Numbered from the stretch's first letter, positions 1 to 8,403 are shown. The stretch is 22,718 nucleotides of DNA from TMED14 sp041179465 (GCA_041179465.1 JBEGTJ010000023.1:1-22718), one strand, 5' to 3'. Translations and numbers: made by a program. The notes: generated from the sequence alone by a model not told the origin.

Positions 1-353
1 TCGACCGCCTCGCGGACCACGTCAAAACCCTCGTAGGCGTCGGGGCGCGTCAGGTAGTCGGTGAGCGGAATCGCCATGCGGCCCAATCCGCTGCCGATGT
101 CGAGCACCCGCTCGTCAGGTCGAAGCCCGCCAAGGCCCGTAAAGTGGGCTTTGAACAGCAATCCGTTGGCCAGAAAATCGCCGCCGCCCGTGAAGACCTC
201 GCCCGGCAACGGCAAGGGAATCCCCGCGTACGAAGGCCGTCCGCCGTGGCGCAGCAGCGTCCACAGGTCGACCGGGAATACCAGCAAGCGGCGCACCCCG
301 CGCCGGGCCTGAGGACCAAGGCGGTAGAACGCAGAGCGCAAAAACTTCTTCAA
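1..353 (-). CDS. SAM-dependent methyltransferase, class I (3' part beyond window edge)
   Basis: The reading frame is open to the left edge, so only about 117 N-terminal residues are visible. They contain a class I methyltransferase motif I, VLDIGSGLGR (residues about 83-92), followed by an acidic post-I strand (YEGFDV, about 107-112). These form the S-adenosylmethionine pocket of a Rossmann-like fold. The preceding 80 residues are basic at the start and then carry PLPLPGEVFTGGGDF, which I cannot assign to a named family. The substrate is unknown. No ATG fits. The best start is TTG at 353, giving MKKFLRSAFYRL, 15 nt after the stop of the aminopeptidase gene, so the two are probably cotranscribed. 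The start region is made of heptanucleotide repeats, so the true start is uncertain. The methyltransferase call is firm; the exact function is not. Confidence 0.72.
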   Translation of the reverse strand, partial: MKKFLRSAFYRLGPQARRGVRRLLVFPVDLWTLLRHGGRPSYAGIPLPLPGEVFTGGGDFLANGLLFKAHFTGLGGLRPDERVLDIGSGLGRMAIPLTDYLTRPDAYEGFDVVREAV

Positions 354-372
354 ACCAGAAACCAGAACCTAG
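352..372 (-). repeat. Heptanucleotide repeat, 3 units, at the pepP / methyltransferase junction
   Basis: On the minus strand three consecutive 7-bp units read CTAGGTT, CTGGTTT, CTGGTTT. The first unit supplies the TAG stop of the aminopeptidase gene and the last one runs into the proposed TTG start of the methyltransferase. The units match the family seen at 9775-9949 and 13224-13251. Confidence 0.65.
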
Positions 373-1667
373 TTACGGCCAGCCATGATGCGCTCAATCT
401 CGTCGACCTCCTTGGGGATCGCCTTGGTGAGGTTGATCGGCTCGCCCTGGGTCACGACGACGTCGTCTTCGATGCGGATGCCCAGGCCCTCCTCGGGAAT
501 GTAAATGCCCGGCTCGACCGTGAAGACCATGCCCTCTTGAATTTCAGACCCGTCCCAGGGGCCGTAGTCGTGCACGTCCAGGCCCAGGTAGTGCGAGGTA
601 CCGTGCATAAAGTACTTCTTGTAGGCGGGCCAGGCCGGATCCTGCTTGGCGACGTCTTCTCGGGTGATGAGTCCGAGGCCAATCAGCTCCTCGGTCATCA
701 ATTCGCCCACCTGAACGTGGTAGTCGGGCAGGCGCACGCCGGGCTTCAACAGATTCATCGCGGCCTTTTCCACGCGGAGCACGGCCTCGTAGACCTGGCG
801 CTGGCGCGCCGTGAAGCGCCCGTTGGCCGGAACGCAGCGCGTCACGTCGCAGGCGTAGTTGCCGTACACGGCTCCGACGTCAAAAAGCACCACGTCGCCG
901 TCGCGCACTTGGGCGTCGTTGGTGATGTAGTGCAGCACGCACGCGTTCGCCCCCGACCCGATGATGGGCGTGTAGGCAAACCCGTGCGAACGGCGGCGCA
1001 CAAACTCGTGGAGGAACTCGGCCTCGAGCTCAAACTCCCACACCCCGGGCTTGAGGAAGCGCATCACGCGGTCGTAGCCCGCAGCGGTGATGTCGGCGGC
1101 CACTTGCATGATGGCGACCTCTTCGGGGTCCTTGACGGCGCGGAGCGCGTTCATCGCAGGCGCCGAACGCTCGTACTCGTGGTTCGGAAAGCGGCGGCGC
1201 AGGTCGGCCCCGAAGCGGTCTTCGCGGGTCTCGACGGGGTTGTTGCGGCGAATGTGCTCGTGGCCCAGCAGGTAGACGTGGTGGGCGTGGGCCATGACGT
1301 CGCGCAGAATGCGTTCGAAGTCGCCGAGCCAGTGGATGCTTTGGATTCCGCTCAAAGCGCGGGCCTCATCTTTGGACAGCTTTGCGCCTTCCCAGCGGGC
1401 GATGAGGTCGTTGGTTTCGACCAAAAACAGCATCTCGCGCTGCTCGGGCTTGGGGGCGTCGGGAAAGAGCACCAAAATGGATTCCTCTTGGTCCACTCCG
1501 CTCAGCCAGAGAATGTCGGTGGCCTGCTTGAAGGGAAAGCTGCCGTCGGCCGAAGTCGGGTAGATGTCGCTGGAGTTAAAAAAGGCGACGGATTTCGGCT
1601 TGAGCGTAGCGGTGAAGCGGGCCCGATGGCGGGCGTAGAGGTCCGATTTAAGGGGTTCGTAGCGCAT
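369..1667 (-). CDS. pepP: Xaa-Pro aminopeptidase (aminopeptidase P, M24B)
   Basis: The 432-residue product is a cytosolic dinuclear metalloprotease that removes an N-terminal residue preceding proline. An N-terminal aminopeptidase-P domain (about 1-170) precedes a pita-bread M24 catalytic domain. All five metal ligands are visible: D263 and D274 (in LFDVGAVYGNYACDVTR), H359 (HGTSHYLGLDVHD), E385 (VEPGIY) and E400 (IRIEDD). H246 and H366 match the active-site histidines of E. coli PepP. Length is normal for the family. The start is ATG at 1667, and a TACCTTCG box ends only 5 nt before it. The gene is divergent from sdhC and probably cotranscribed with the downstream methyltransferase. No signal peptide is seen. 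Confidence 0.95.
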   Translation of the reverse strand: MRYEPLKSDLYARHRARFTATLKPKSVAFFNSSDIYPTSADGSFPFKQATDILWLSGVDQEESILVLFPDAPKPEQREMLFLVETNDLIARWEGAKLSKDEARALSGIQSIHWLGDFERILRDVMAHAHHVYLLGHEHIRRNNPVETREDRFGADLRRRFPNHEYERSAPAMNALRAVKDPEEVAIMQVAADITAAGYDRVMRFLKPGVWEFELEAEFLHEFVRRRSHGFAYTPIIGSGANACVLHYITNDAQVRDGDVVLFDVGAVYGNYACDVTRCVPANGRFTARQRQVYEAVLRVEKAAMNLLKPGVRLPDYHVQVGELMTEELIGLGLITREDVAKQDPAWPAYKKYFMHGTSHYLGLDVHDYGPWDGSEIQEGMVFTVEPGIYIPEEGLGIRIEDDVVVTQGEPINLTKAIPKEVDEIERIMAGRN

Positions 1668-1672
1668 GCGAA

Positions 1673-1680
1673 CGAAGGTA
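1673..1680 (-). promoter_or_regulatory. Promoter -7-like box TACCTTCG for pepP
   Basis: The octamer differs by one base from the Bacteroidota -7 consensus TAnnTTTG and lies 5 nt before the pepP ATG, so transcription could begin at or next to the start codon. I do not see a clear -33 TTG element. The assignment is inferred from position and consensus. Confidence 0.4.
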
Positions 1681-1722
1681 CGGCTCCCGCTGTTATGGAT
1701 TGGTACGAGGCCGTTTGGCCCC

Positions 1723-1730
1723 TACCTTTG
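1723..1730 (+). promoter_or_regulatory. Promoter -7 box TACCTTTG for sdhCAB
   Basis: An exact match to TAnnTTTG lies 22 nt before the sdhC ATG. A possible -33 element, ATTG at 1699-1702, is 20 bp upstream, close to the spacing known for the primary sigma factor of Bacteroidota. Confidence 0.55.
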
Positions 1731-1752
1731 ACCCCACCAAAGTCACAAGAAT

Positions 1753-2427
1753 ATGGCATCGCAACGCGGATTGTTTGGGTCGTCGCTGGCCCGCAAGTAC
1801 TGGATGGCCCTCACGGGCCTCTTTTTGATTACGTTTCTGGTAGTCCACCTGCTCGGCAACCTGGCCATCGTCTTCGGGACGGGCGAAGATTTCAACGCCT
1901 ACGCCGCGTTCATGACGAGTTTTCCGCCGATTAAAATCGTGAGCTACCTGCTGTACGCGTCGATCGTGCTCCACGCCGCCGACGGCATCGTGCTGGCCCG
2001 CCAAAACCGCGCCGCCCGTCCTGTGGCCTACGGAACCTACCACGGCGCCGCCAACGCCGGCTGGGCTTCGCGCAACATGGCGCTCTTGGGCATCTTCACC
2101 CTGCTGTTCATCTTGGTGCACATGAAGAGCTTTTGGTTCGAAATGCACTTCGGAACTCTCGGCCTCGACGCCAACGGCAACAAAGACCTCTTCACCCTCA
2201 CTACCGCCGCCTTTGAACAGGTGTGGTACACGGCCTTCTACGTCGTGGCAATGGTCGCCCTCGGATTTCACCTTTGGCACGGATTCCAGTCGGCCTTCCA
2301 GACCATGGGATGGACCCACCCGACCTACACCCCCATCGTTCAGTTTGTGGGCCGCGCCTTTGCCGTGCTCGTGTGCGGAGCCTTCGCGCTGATTCCCCTG
2401 TACGTCTTGATTTCGCCCAACGTTTAA
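1753..2427 (+). CDS. sdhC: Succinate dehydrogenase cytochrome b558 subunit
   Basis: This 224-residue integral membrane protein anchors succinate dehydrogenase and passes electrons to the quinone pool, expected to be menaquinone in this phylum. About five membrane helices are predicted (19-41, 62-82, 108-126, 158-176, 197-220). Histidines H32, H74, H123, H173 and H176 sit in or at the ends of helices and include the likely ligands of two b hemes, as in the single-subunit diheme (b558) family. It is the first gene of sdhCAB, with sdhA starting 11 nt downstream. The start ATG at 1753 follows a TACCTTTG promoter box. The type is typical for Bacteroidota, where no separate SdhD exists. Confidence 0.95.
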   Translation: MASQRGLFGSSLARKYWMALTGLFLITFLVVHLLGNLAIVFGTGEDFNAYAAFMTSFPPIKIVSYLLYASIVLHAADGIVLARQNRAARPVAYGTYHGAANAGWASRNMALLGIFTLLFILVHMKSFWFEMHFGTLGLDANGNKDLFTLTTAAFEQVWYTAFYVVAMVALGFHLWHGFQSAFQTMGWTHPTYTPIVQFVGRAFAVLVCGAFALIPLYVLISPNV

Positions 2428-2438
2428 GCTTGTCGCTC

Positions 2439-4448
2439 ATGTCTAGCAAATTGAATTCCCGCATTCCCGAAGGGCCCATCGCAGAAAAGTGGACCAAGCA
2501 CAAGGGCACGATTCCGCTGGTTAGCCCCGCCAACAAGCGCCGCATCGACGTCATCGTCGTAGGAACCGGCCTCGCCGGTTCGTCGGCCGCCGCTTCGCTC
2601 GCCGAGTTGGGCTACAACGTCAAGGCCTTCTGCTTTCAGGATTCGCCGCGCCGCGCCCACTCGATTGCCGCCCAAGGCGGAATCAACGCCGCCAAAAACT
2701 ACCAGAACGACGGCGACTCGGTGTTCCGCCTCTTTTACGACACCGTGAAAGGTGGCGACTACCGCAGCCGCGAGGCCAACGTGCACCGCCTCGCCGAGGT
2801 GTCGGCCAGCATCATCGACCAGTGCGTGGCCCAAGGCGTTCCCTTTGCCCGCGACTACGGCGGCCTGCTCGACAACCGCTCGTTCGGCGGGGTGCAGGTG
2901 AGCCGCACCTTTTACGCCAAAGGACAAACGGGCCAGCAGCTGCTGCTCGGAGCCTACTCCGCCCTCGAGCGCCAGGTGGCCAAGGGCCGCGTGAAAATGT
3001 ACGCCCGCCACGAAATGGTGGACCTCGTCGTCGTCGACGGCAAGGCCCGCGGAATCATCGCCCGCAACCTCGTGACCGGCGAACTCGAGCGCCACAGCGC
3101 CCACGCCGTGATCATCGCGTCGGGCGGATACGGCAACGTGTTCTACTTGAGCACCAACGCCATGGGATCGAACGTGACCGCCGCCTGGAAGGCCCACAAA
3201 AAGGGCGCCTTCTTTGCCAACCCCTGCTTCACGCAAATTCACCCCACCTGCATTCCGGTGAGCGGCGAATCGCAGTCCAAGCTCACGCTGATGTCCGAGT
3301 CGCTCCGCAACGACGGCCGCATTTGGGTGCCCGCCGAGCTCGAGGACGCCAAAGCCATCCGCGAGGGCCGCTTGAAGCCCACCGACCTTCCCGAAGAGAA
3401 GCGCGACTACTACCTCGAGCGCCGCTACCCGGCGTTCGGCAACCTGGTTCCGCGCGACGTCGCTTCGCGCGCCGCCAAAGAGCGCTGCGACGCCGGCTAC
3501 GGAGTCAACAAGACCGGCGAGGCCGTCTACCTCGACTTCTCGGCCGCCATCATGCGCTACGGCAAGGAGCAAGCCAACCTCAAAGGCATGCCCCATGCTT
3601 CAGAGGCTGAAATCCGCGCCTTGGGAACCAAGGTGGTGGAGTCGAAGTACGGCAACCTCTTCCAGATGTACGAGAAGATTACCGACGAGAATCCGTACGT
3701 GACCCCGATGAAGATTTACCCCGCCGTGCACTACACCATGGGCGGACTCTGGGTCGACTACAACTTGATGTCGACGGTACCCGGACTCTTTGTGGCCGGC
3801 GAAGCCAACTTCTCGGACCACGGCGCGAACCGCCTCGGCGCTTCGGCCCTCATGCAGGGATTGGCCGACGGCTACTTCGTGCTTCCCTACACCGTCGGGA
3901 CCTTTTTGGCCGACGACATCCGCACGGGTTCGATTTCGACCGACCTCCCCGAATTTGAGGAAGCCGAAAAAGCCGCGCGCGCACGCTTCGAGGGCTTTTT
4001 GAACGCCAAGGGCTCAACCCCCGTGGAGGTGTTCCACCGCCGACTGGGCAAAATTGTGTGGGACAAGATCGGCATGGCCCGCAACGAGGCCGGCTTGAAG
4101 ACGGCGATTGCTGAAATCCGCGCCCTTCGCGAAGAATTCTACCGCGACGTCAAAGTGCTCGGCGGAATGATGGAGATGAACCCCGAACTCGACAAAGCCA
4201 ACCGCGTAGCCGACTTCATGGAACTCGCCGAACTCATGGCCCTCGACGCGCTGACCCGCGAAGAGTCCTGCGGCGGACACTTCCGCGAAGAATACCAGTC
4301 TGAGGACGGCGAAGCCCTTCGCCAAGACGACGCGTTCGCCTTTGTTTCGGCCTGGGAATTCACCGACAACGACCCCGGAAAAGCCACGCTGCACAAAGAA
4401 GAACTGGTGTTTGAAAACGTTAAACTCGTAACCCGCTCCTACAAGTAA
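2439..4448 (+). CDS. sdhA: Succinate dehydrogenase flavoprotein subunit
   Basis: This 669-residue subunit oxidises succinate to fumarate (TCA cycle, complex II) and faces the cytoplasm. The FAD-binding GTGLAG lies at 42-47. H74, in RRAHSIAAQGG, is the expected site of covalent FAD attachment. Active-site elements follow: HPT at 268-270, SESLRNDGR near 286-294, R344 in PRDVASR, HYTMGG at 431-436 and the C-terminal FAD motif GANRLGASAL at 462-471. I chose ATG 2439 because MSSKLNSRIPEGPIAEKW fits this family; the frame is open further upstream but overlaps sdhC. The stop overlaps the sdhB start (TAATG), indicating translational coupling. Confidence 0.97.
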   Translation: MSSKLNSRIPEGPIAEKWTKHKGTIPLVSPANKRRIDVIVVGTGLAGSSAAASLAELGYNVKAFCFQDSPRRAHSIAAQGGINAAKNYQNDGDSVFRLFYDTVKGGDYRSREANVHRLAEVSASIIDQCVAQGVPFARDYGGLLDNRSFGGVQVSRTFYAKGQTGQQLLLGAYSALERQVAKGRVKMYARHEMVDLVVVDGKARGIIARNLVTGELERHSAHAVIIASGGYGNVFYLSTNAMGSNVTAAWKAHKKGAFFANPCFTQIHPTCIPVSGESQSKLTLMSESLRNDGRIWVPAELEDAKAIREGRLKPTDLPEEKRDYYLERRYPAFGNLVPRDVASRAAKERCDAGYGVNKTGEAVYLDFSAAIMRYGKEQANLKGMPHASEAEIRALGTKVVESKYGNLFQMYEKITDENPYVTPMKIYPAVHYTMGGLWVDYNLMSTVPGLFVAGEANFSDHGANRLGASALMQGLADGYFVLPYTVGTFLADDIRTGSISTDLPEFEEAEKAARARFEGFLNAKGSTPVEVFHRRLGKIVWDKIGMARNEAGLKTAIAEIRALREEFYRDVKVLGGMMEMNPELDKANRVADFMELAELMALDALTREESCGGHFREEYQSEDGEALRQDDAFAFVSAWEFTDNDPGKATLHKEELVFENVKLVTRSYK

Positions 4449-5194
4449 TGAACCTCACGCTCAAAGTGTGGCGTCAAAAGAACGCCCAAGACCAAGGCTC
4501 GTTTGCCACCTACGCGGTGCGCGACATTTCGCCCGACATGTCGTTCCTCGAAATGATGGACGTGCTCAACGAGCAGCTCATTGCCCAAGGCGTCGAGTCG
4601 GTGGTTTTTGACCACGACTGCCGCGAAGGCATCTGCGGCATGTGCTCCATGTTCATCAACGGCGAGGCCCACGGCCCCGACCGCGGCGTAACTACCTGCC
4701 AGCTGCACATGCGCAAGTTCAAGGACGGAGACACGATCACCGTGGAGCCGTGGCGCGCCAAAGCCTTCCCGGTGGTGCGCGACCTCATGGTCGACCGCAG
4801 CGCCTTTGACCGCATCATCCAAGCGGGCGGATACGTTTCGGTGAACACCATGGGCAATTTGCCCGACGCCAACGCCACGCCCATCGAGAAGCACGATGCC
4901 GACGCCGCTTTTGACGCGGCCACGTGCATCGGGTGCGGAGCCTGCGTCGCAACCTGCAAAAACGCCTCGGCGATGCTGTTTGTCAGCGCCAAAGTGAGCC
5001 AGTTTGCCCTGCTTCCGCAAGGCCAAGTCGAGGCCGCCGACCGCGTGCGCAACATGGTGCACCAAATGGACCTCGAGGGCTTTGGAAACTGCACCAACAC
5101 CGGAGCATGCGAAGTCGAGTGCCCCAAGGGAATTTCGATTGAGAACATTGCCCGCATGAACCGCGAGTACCTAAAAGCCTCCATTACTGCCTAA
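4448..5194 (+). CDS. sdhB: Succinate dehydrogenase iron-sulfur subunit
   Basis: The 248-residue subunit carries electrons from the flavin of SdhA to the heme/quinone site of SdhC through three clusters. The [2Fe-2S] cysteines are C58, C63, C66 and C84. By alignment with E. coli SdhB, the [4Fe-4S] ligands are C160, C163, C166 and C225, and the [3Fe-4S] ligands are C170, C215 and C221. All are present, so the subunit should be active. It overlaps sdhA by one base (TAATG) and closes the sdhCAB operon. No terminator directly follows; the next gene, a lipoprotein, starts 54 nt later and may share the transcript up to the terminator at 5777. Confidence 0.97.
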   Translation: MNLTLKVWRQKNAQDQGSFATYAVRDISPDMSFLEMMDVLNEQLIAQGVESVVFDHDCREGICGMCSMFINGEAHGPDRGVTTCQLHMRKFKDGDTITVEPWRAKAFPVVRDLMVDRSAFDRIIQAGGYVSVNTMGNLPDANATPIEKHDADAAFDAATCIGCGACVATCKNASAMLFVSAKVSQFALLPQGQVEAADRVRNMVHQMDLEGFGNCTNTGACEVECPKGISIENIARMNREYLKASITA

Positions 5195-5248
5195 TTTTGC
5201 CGCGCGTGGCACGGGCTTTGCCCCAAGCCGCGCAACAAACGAACTACC

Positions 5249-5752
5249 ATGACGAAACAGCTTTTCTTTGCCCTTGCCGCGGTTGCCGCGCTGGCCTCGT
5301 GCCGCCCTGACCCCACGCTCGACGAGCGCTTGGCCGGAACCTGGAACCTCAGCGACCTGAACATGTCGGGAACCATCCCCTCTCCGCTCGGCGCCATTCC
5401 GTTCACCATCACCGATTCGCTGATCCGCGCCAACAATACGATGGACTTGAGCATCAACGAAGACGCCACCCAGAGCATTTTGTGGAATATGGACGTGCGC
5501 GCCGTGCTGACCGCGGCCGCGATTGGTTCGTTTGGCGTCGACCTGCAAGACACGATTTCGGGAACTTGGTACGCCGTCGACGGGGGCGGAGTCACTCCCG
5601 ACTCGCTGTACATCACGGCCGACGGAGAAAAAACGGGCTACGAGATCCTGAGCTTCTTGGAAACCAGCCTGCGCCTGCGCAGCGTGCAAACCATCAACGA
5701 TCCCGACCTGGGTTCGCAGACGGTAACGCAGGAGGTGACCTTCATCAAGTAA
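5249..5752 (+). CDS. Small predicted lipoprotein, function unknown
   Basis: The 167-residue product begins with a type II signal peptide: K3, a hydrophobic stretch LFFALAAVAALA, and lipobox LASC with C18 as the lipidated residue. The mature part starts RPDPTLDERLAGTWNLSDL and is rich in beta-strand-like segments. The LAGTWNL opening recalls lipocalin-like lipoproteins of Bacteroidota, but I see no catalytic motif. It lies 54 nt after sdhB and ends just before a strong terminator, so it may be read through from the sdh operon. I see no convincing TAnnTTTG box before it. The protein is probably anchored in the outer membrane or on the periplasmic face. Confidence 0.8.
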   Translation: MTKQLFFALAAVAALASCRPDPTLDERLAGTWNLSDLNMSGTIPSPLGAIPFTITDSLIRANNTMDLSINEDATQSILWNMDVRAVLTAAAIGSFGVDLQDTISGTWYAVDGGGVTPDSLYITADGEKTGYEILSFLETSLRLRSVQTINDPDLGSQTVTQEVTFIK

Positions 5753-5776
5753 TCGGGATTCGCCCTAAAAACGAAA

Positions 5777-5807
5777 AGCCCGAGGCCTGCGCCTCGGGCT
5801 TTTTTTT
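5777..5807. terminator. Bidirectional rho-independent terminator
   Basis: A perfect 10-bp stem (AGCCCGAGGC / GCCTCGGGCT) with loop CTGC is followed by eight T on the plus strand, counting the last stem base. On the minus strand it is followed by a T-rich tract. It separates the convergent lipoprotein gene and thiL. Confidence 0.9.
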
Positions 5808-5817
5808 GACCTTGGGT

Positions 5818-6864
5818 CTAGGCGCGGAACGCCTTCCACCCCTGAGCCTCGAGGGGGACGTGTTCGCCCGCGAGGTTGACCAGAAATGCCCCCGGCGTGG
5901 CCGTCATGTGGCCGATCGGCGTGATGCTGGGATTGCCTTTGATCTTGTCGTAGTCTTCCAGCGCGACCGTGAACACGAGCTCGTAGTCCTCTCCCCCGTT
6001 GAGCACCGCGGTGACGGGGTGAATGCCAAACTCTTCGCAGGTGCGCAGGACCACGGGGTCGATGGGGAGTTTGTCTTCAAAAACCACGCATCCGAGTCCG
6101 CTCGCCTTGGCGAGGTGAAGCAGTTCGCTCGACAGGCCGTCGCTGACGTCCATCATGCTCGTGGGCACGACGCCCAAGTCGGCCAGGAGCTCCACCACGT
6201 CTTTGCGGGCTTCGGGCTTGAGCTGGCGCTCGATGGGATACTGGTACTCGCTCAGGTCGGGCTGCAGGTTGGGGTTGGCCAAAAACGTAGCCTTCTCGCG
6301 CTCCAGCACCTGAAGGCCCATGTAGGCTCCGCCCAGATCGCCCGACACCACCACGAGGTCGGTCGGCTGGGCCCCAGCCCGGCGCACGGCCCGTTCGCGG
6401 GCCACCGTGCCCATTGCGGTCACCGCGAGGGTCAGGCCGCTGGGGCTTGACGTGGTGTCTCCGCCTACCAAATCGACGCCGTACTGGGCGCAGGCCCGGC
6501 GCAGACCGGCGTACACCTCGTCGAGCGCCTCGACCGGAAAACGGCTGCTCACCGCCATCCCGACCGTCAGCTGGGTGGGCGTTCCGCCCATCGCATAAAT
6601 GTCGCTGAAGTTGACGACGGCCGCTTTGTAGCCCAGGTGCTGCAGGGGCACATAGGCCAGGTCAAAATGCACCCCCTCCACGAGCAGGTCGGTGCTCACC
6701 AGAAGGTCCTGGTCCGCCCCCGGGCGAAGCACCGCGGCGTCGTCGCCCACCCCGAGCACGGTCGAGGGCTGAACGGGTACGAGGTCGGCGGTAAGTCGCT
6801 CAATTAAACCAAATTCACCCAATTCAGATAAGGGAGTGCGCTGCGGATTCGGATCTTCAATCAT
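5818..6864 (-). CDS. thiL: Thiamine-monophosphate kinase
   Basis: The 348-residue enzyme phosphorylates thiamine monophosphate to thiamine pyrophosphate, the last step of thiamine biosynthesis in the cytoplasm. Family motifs appear in order: GDDAA (40-44), STDLLVEGVHFD (57-68), NFSDIYAMGG (85-94), GGDTTSS (134-140), MDVSDGLSSEL (238-248) and GGEDYEL (290-296). These cover the Mg/ATP site and the substrate site of the AIRS/PurM-like fold. Length is usual. It is convergent with the lipoprotein gene (shared terminator) and divergent from gdhA, with 44 bp between the start codons. No thiamine riboswitch is evident in that short gap. Confidence 0.96.
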   Translation of the reverse strand: MIEDPNPQRTPLSELGEFGLIERLTADLVPVQPSTVLGVGDDAAVLRPGADQDLLVSTDLLVEGVHFDLAYVPLQHLGYKAAVVNFSDIYAMGGTPTQLTVGMAVSSRFPVEALDEVYAGLRRACAQYGVDLVGGDTTSSPSGLTLAVTAMGTVARERAVRRAGAQPTDLVVVSGDLGGAYMGLQVLEREKATFLANPNLQPDLSEYQYPIERQLKPEARKDVVELLADLGVVPTSMMDVSDGLSSELLHLAKASGLGCVVFEDKLPIDPVVLRTCEEFGIHPVTAVLNGGEDYELVFTVALEDYDKIKGNPSITPIGHMTATPGAFLVNLAGEHVPLEAQGWKAFRA

Positions 6865-6881
6865 GGGACAAATTTCGGCTA

Positions 6882-6889
6882 TACCTTTG
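6882..6889 (+). promoter_or_regulatory. Promoter -7 box TACCTTTG for gdhA
   Basis: An exact TAnnTTTG match lies 19 nt before the gdhA ATG, inside the 44-bp thiL/gdhA divergent gap. A clear -33 TTG at the usual distance is not visible, so strength and regulation are open. Confidence 0.5.
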
Positions 6890-6908
6890 TCGGATAAATA
6901 CCCCCTTT

Positions 6909-8264
6909 ATGAATCCTAAGTACCAAGCTGAAATTTCGGCATTCATGGATTGGGCCAAGGCCCGCAACGGCGCAGAGCCCGAGTTCCTTCAAGCCGTACA
7001 CGAAGTAGCCGAATCGGTTATTCCGTTTATCGAAGAGAACCCGAAGTACAAAAAAGCGCGCATTTTGGAGCGCATCACTGAGCCCGAGCGCACGATCATG
7101 TTCCGCGTCGCGTGGACCGACGACGCCGGCAACGTGCAGGTTAACCGCGGCTACCGCGTCGAGTTCAACAGCGCCATTGGCCCCTACAAAGGCGGACTCC
7201 GCTTCCACCCGACCGTCAACCTGTCGGTGCTGAAGTTCCTCGGATTCGAGCAGATTTTCAAAAACTCGCTCACCACGTTGCCCATGGGCGGCGGCAAGGG
7301 CGGTTCAGACTTTGACCCCAAAGGCAAGTCCGACAACGAGGTAATGCGCTTCTGCCAGGCCTTCATGACCGAGCTGTCGCGCCACATCGGCGCCGACACC
7401 GACGTTCCTGCGGGCGACATTGGCGTGGGCGGACGCGAGATCGGCTTCATGTTCGGTCAGTACAAGCGCATCCGCAACGAGTTCACCGGCGTGTTGACCG
7501 GCAAGGGCCTCAACTGGGGCGGATCGCTGATTCGTCCGGAGGCGACCGGCTACGGAACCGTTTACTTCGCTCAAGAAATGCTCGCCACCAAGGGTGACGG
7601 CTTCAAGGGCAAGAAGGTCGTGATTTCGGGCTCGGGCAACGTGGCCCAGTACGCCGCCGAGAAGGCGACCGAACTCGGCGCTACGGTGCTGACGCTTTCG
7701 GATTCGTCAGGCTACATTTTGGACCAAGACGGCATCAACGCCGAGAAGCTGGCCCACGTGATGCACATTAAAAACGTGGAGCGCGGACGCATCAGCGACT
7801 ACCTCAAGAAGTACCCGTCGGCCTCGTTTGTGGCCGGCAAGACTCCGTGGGGTGTGGCCTGCGACATCGCGATGCCCTGTGCGACCCAAAACGAACTGAA
7901 CGGAGACGACGCCAAAGTCCTGATCGCCAACGGCGTGAAGTGCGTGGCTGAAGGCGCCAACATGCCTTCGACTCCTGAAGCCATCGAAGCTTTCGCCGCC
8001 GCGCGCATCCTCTTCAGCCCGGGCAAGGCTTCGAACGCCGGTGGCGTTTCGACCTCAGGCCTCGAAATGAGCCAAAACTCGCTGCGCCTTTCGTGGAGCC
8101 GTGAAGAGGTGGACCAGCGCCTGCACGGAATCATGAAGAGCATCCACGCTTCGTGCGTGAAGTACGGTGCCCGCGAAGACGGAACCATTGACTACGTCAA
8201 GGGAGCCAACCTCGCCGGATTCGTGAAGGTGGCCGACGCCATGCTCGACCAGGGCGTGATGTAA
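6909..8264 (+). CDS. gdhA: Glutamate dehydrogenase, probably NADP-specific
   Basis: The 451-residue hexameric-type enzyme aminates 2-oxoglutarate to glutamate and so assimilates ammonium. Visible motifs are the substrate-binding KGGLRFHP (94-101), the catalytic-lysine loop PMGGGKGGSD with K130, PAGDIGVGGRE with D170, and the Rossmann motif GSGNVAQ (241-247). LSDSSG (263-268) follows; a serine there is typical of NADP-dependent enzymes such as E. coli GdhA. Length agrees with the small (about 450-residue) class. The gene stands alone between its own promoter box and a strong terminator. Confidence 0.96.
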   Translation: MNPKYQAEISAFMDWAKARNGAEPEFLQAVHEVAESVIPFIEENPKYKKARILERITEPERTIMFRVAWTDDAGNVQVNRGYRVEFNSAIGPYKGGLRFHPTVNLSVLKFLGFEQIFKNSLTTLPMGGGKGGSDFDPKGKSDNEVMRFCQAFMTELSRHIGADTDVPAGDIGVGGREIGFMFGQYKRIRNEFTGVLTGKGLNWGGSLIRPEATGYGTVYFAQEMLATKGDGFKGKKVVISGSGNVAQYAAEKATELGATVLTLSDSSGYILDQDGINAEKLAHVMHIKNVERGRISDYLKKYPSASFVAGKTPWGVACDIAMPCATQNELNGDDAKVLIANGVKCVAEGANMPSTPEAIEAFAAARILFSPGKASNAGGVSTSGLEMSQNSLRLSWSREEVDQRLHGIMKSIHASCVKYGAREDGTIDYVKGANLAGFVKVADAMLDQGVM

Positions 8265-8290
8265 GCTTTGCCGCAGCGCGGCATCATCGA

Positions 8291-8318
8291 AACCCCGGGC
8301 TCGCGCCCGGGGTTTTTT
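8291..8318 (+). terminator. Rho-independent terminator of gdhA
   Basis: A perfect stem AACCCCGGGC / GCCCGGGGTT with loop TCGC is followed by a short T tract (8313-8318). It lies 26 nt after the gdhA stop. Confidence 0.88.
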
Positions 8319-8345
8319 GTTGGGCCCATAATGCGCCCATGAAGC

Positions 8346-8376
8346 AAAAACGCCCCAAGGCCGAGACCAAGGGGCG
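8346..8376 (-). terminator. Probable terminator of the sigma/anti-sigma/OMP operon
   Basis: On the minus strand CGCCCC pairs with GGGGCG around an interrupted inner stem and loop, and TTTTT follows. It lies 27 nt after the stop of the outer-membrane protein gene. The inner 2x2 mismatch makes it weaker than the other terminators here. Confidence 0.6.
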
Positions 8377-8403
8377 CTTGCTTAGGCCTGCCTTAACGAA
8401 GAC

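Noticed and set aside
144..1934. A 596-codon plus-strand open frame across pepP and into sdhC
   Set aside because: It is antisense to a clear PepP with complete active site and overlaps the sdhC start; the composition is that of a shadow frame.
2424..3596. A 390-codon minus-strand open frame inside sdhA
   Set aside because: It lies wholly antisense to well-conserved SdhA and shows no domain.
5195..5248. Terminator or regulatory hairpin between sdhB and the lipoprotein gene
   Set aside because: Only a 4-bp GGGC/GCCC hairpin is visible, with no T tract; not enough to call.
6865..6908. Thiamine (TPP) riboswitch upstream of thiL
   Set aside because: The divergent gap is only 44 bp and no THI-box-like sequence is present.
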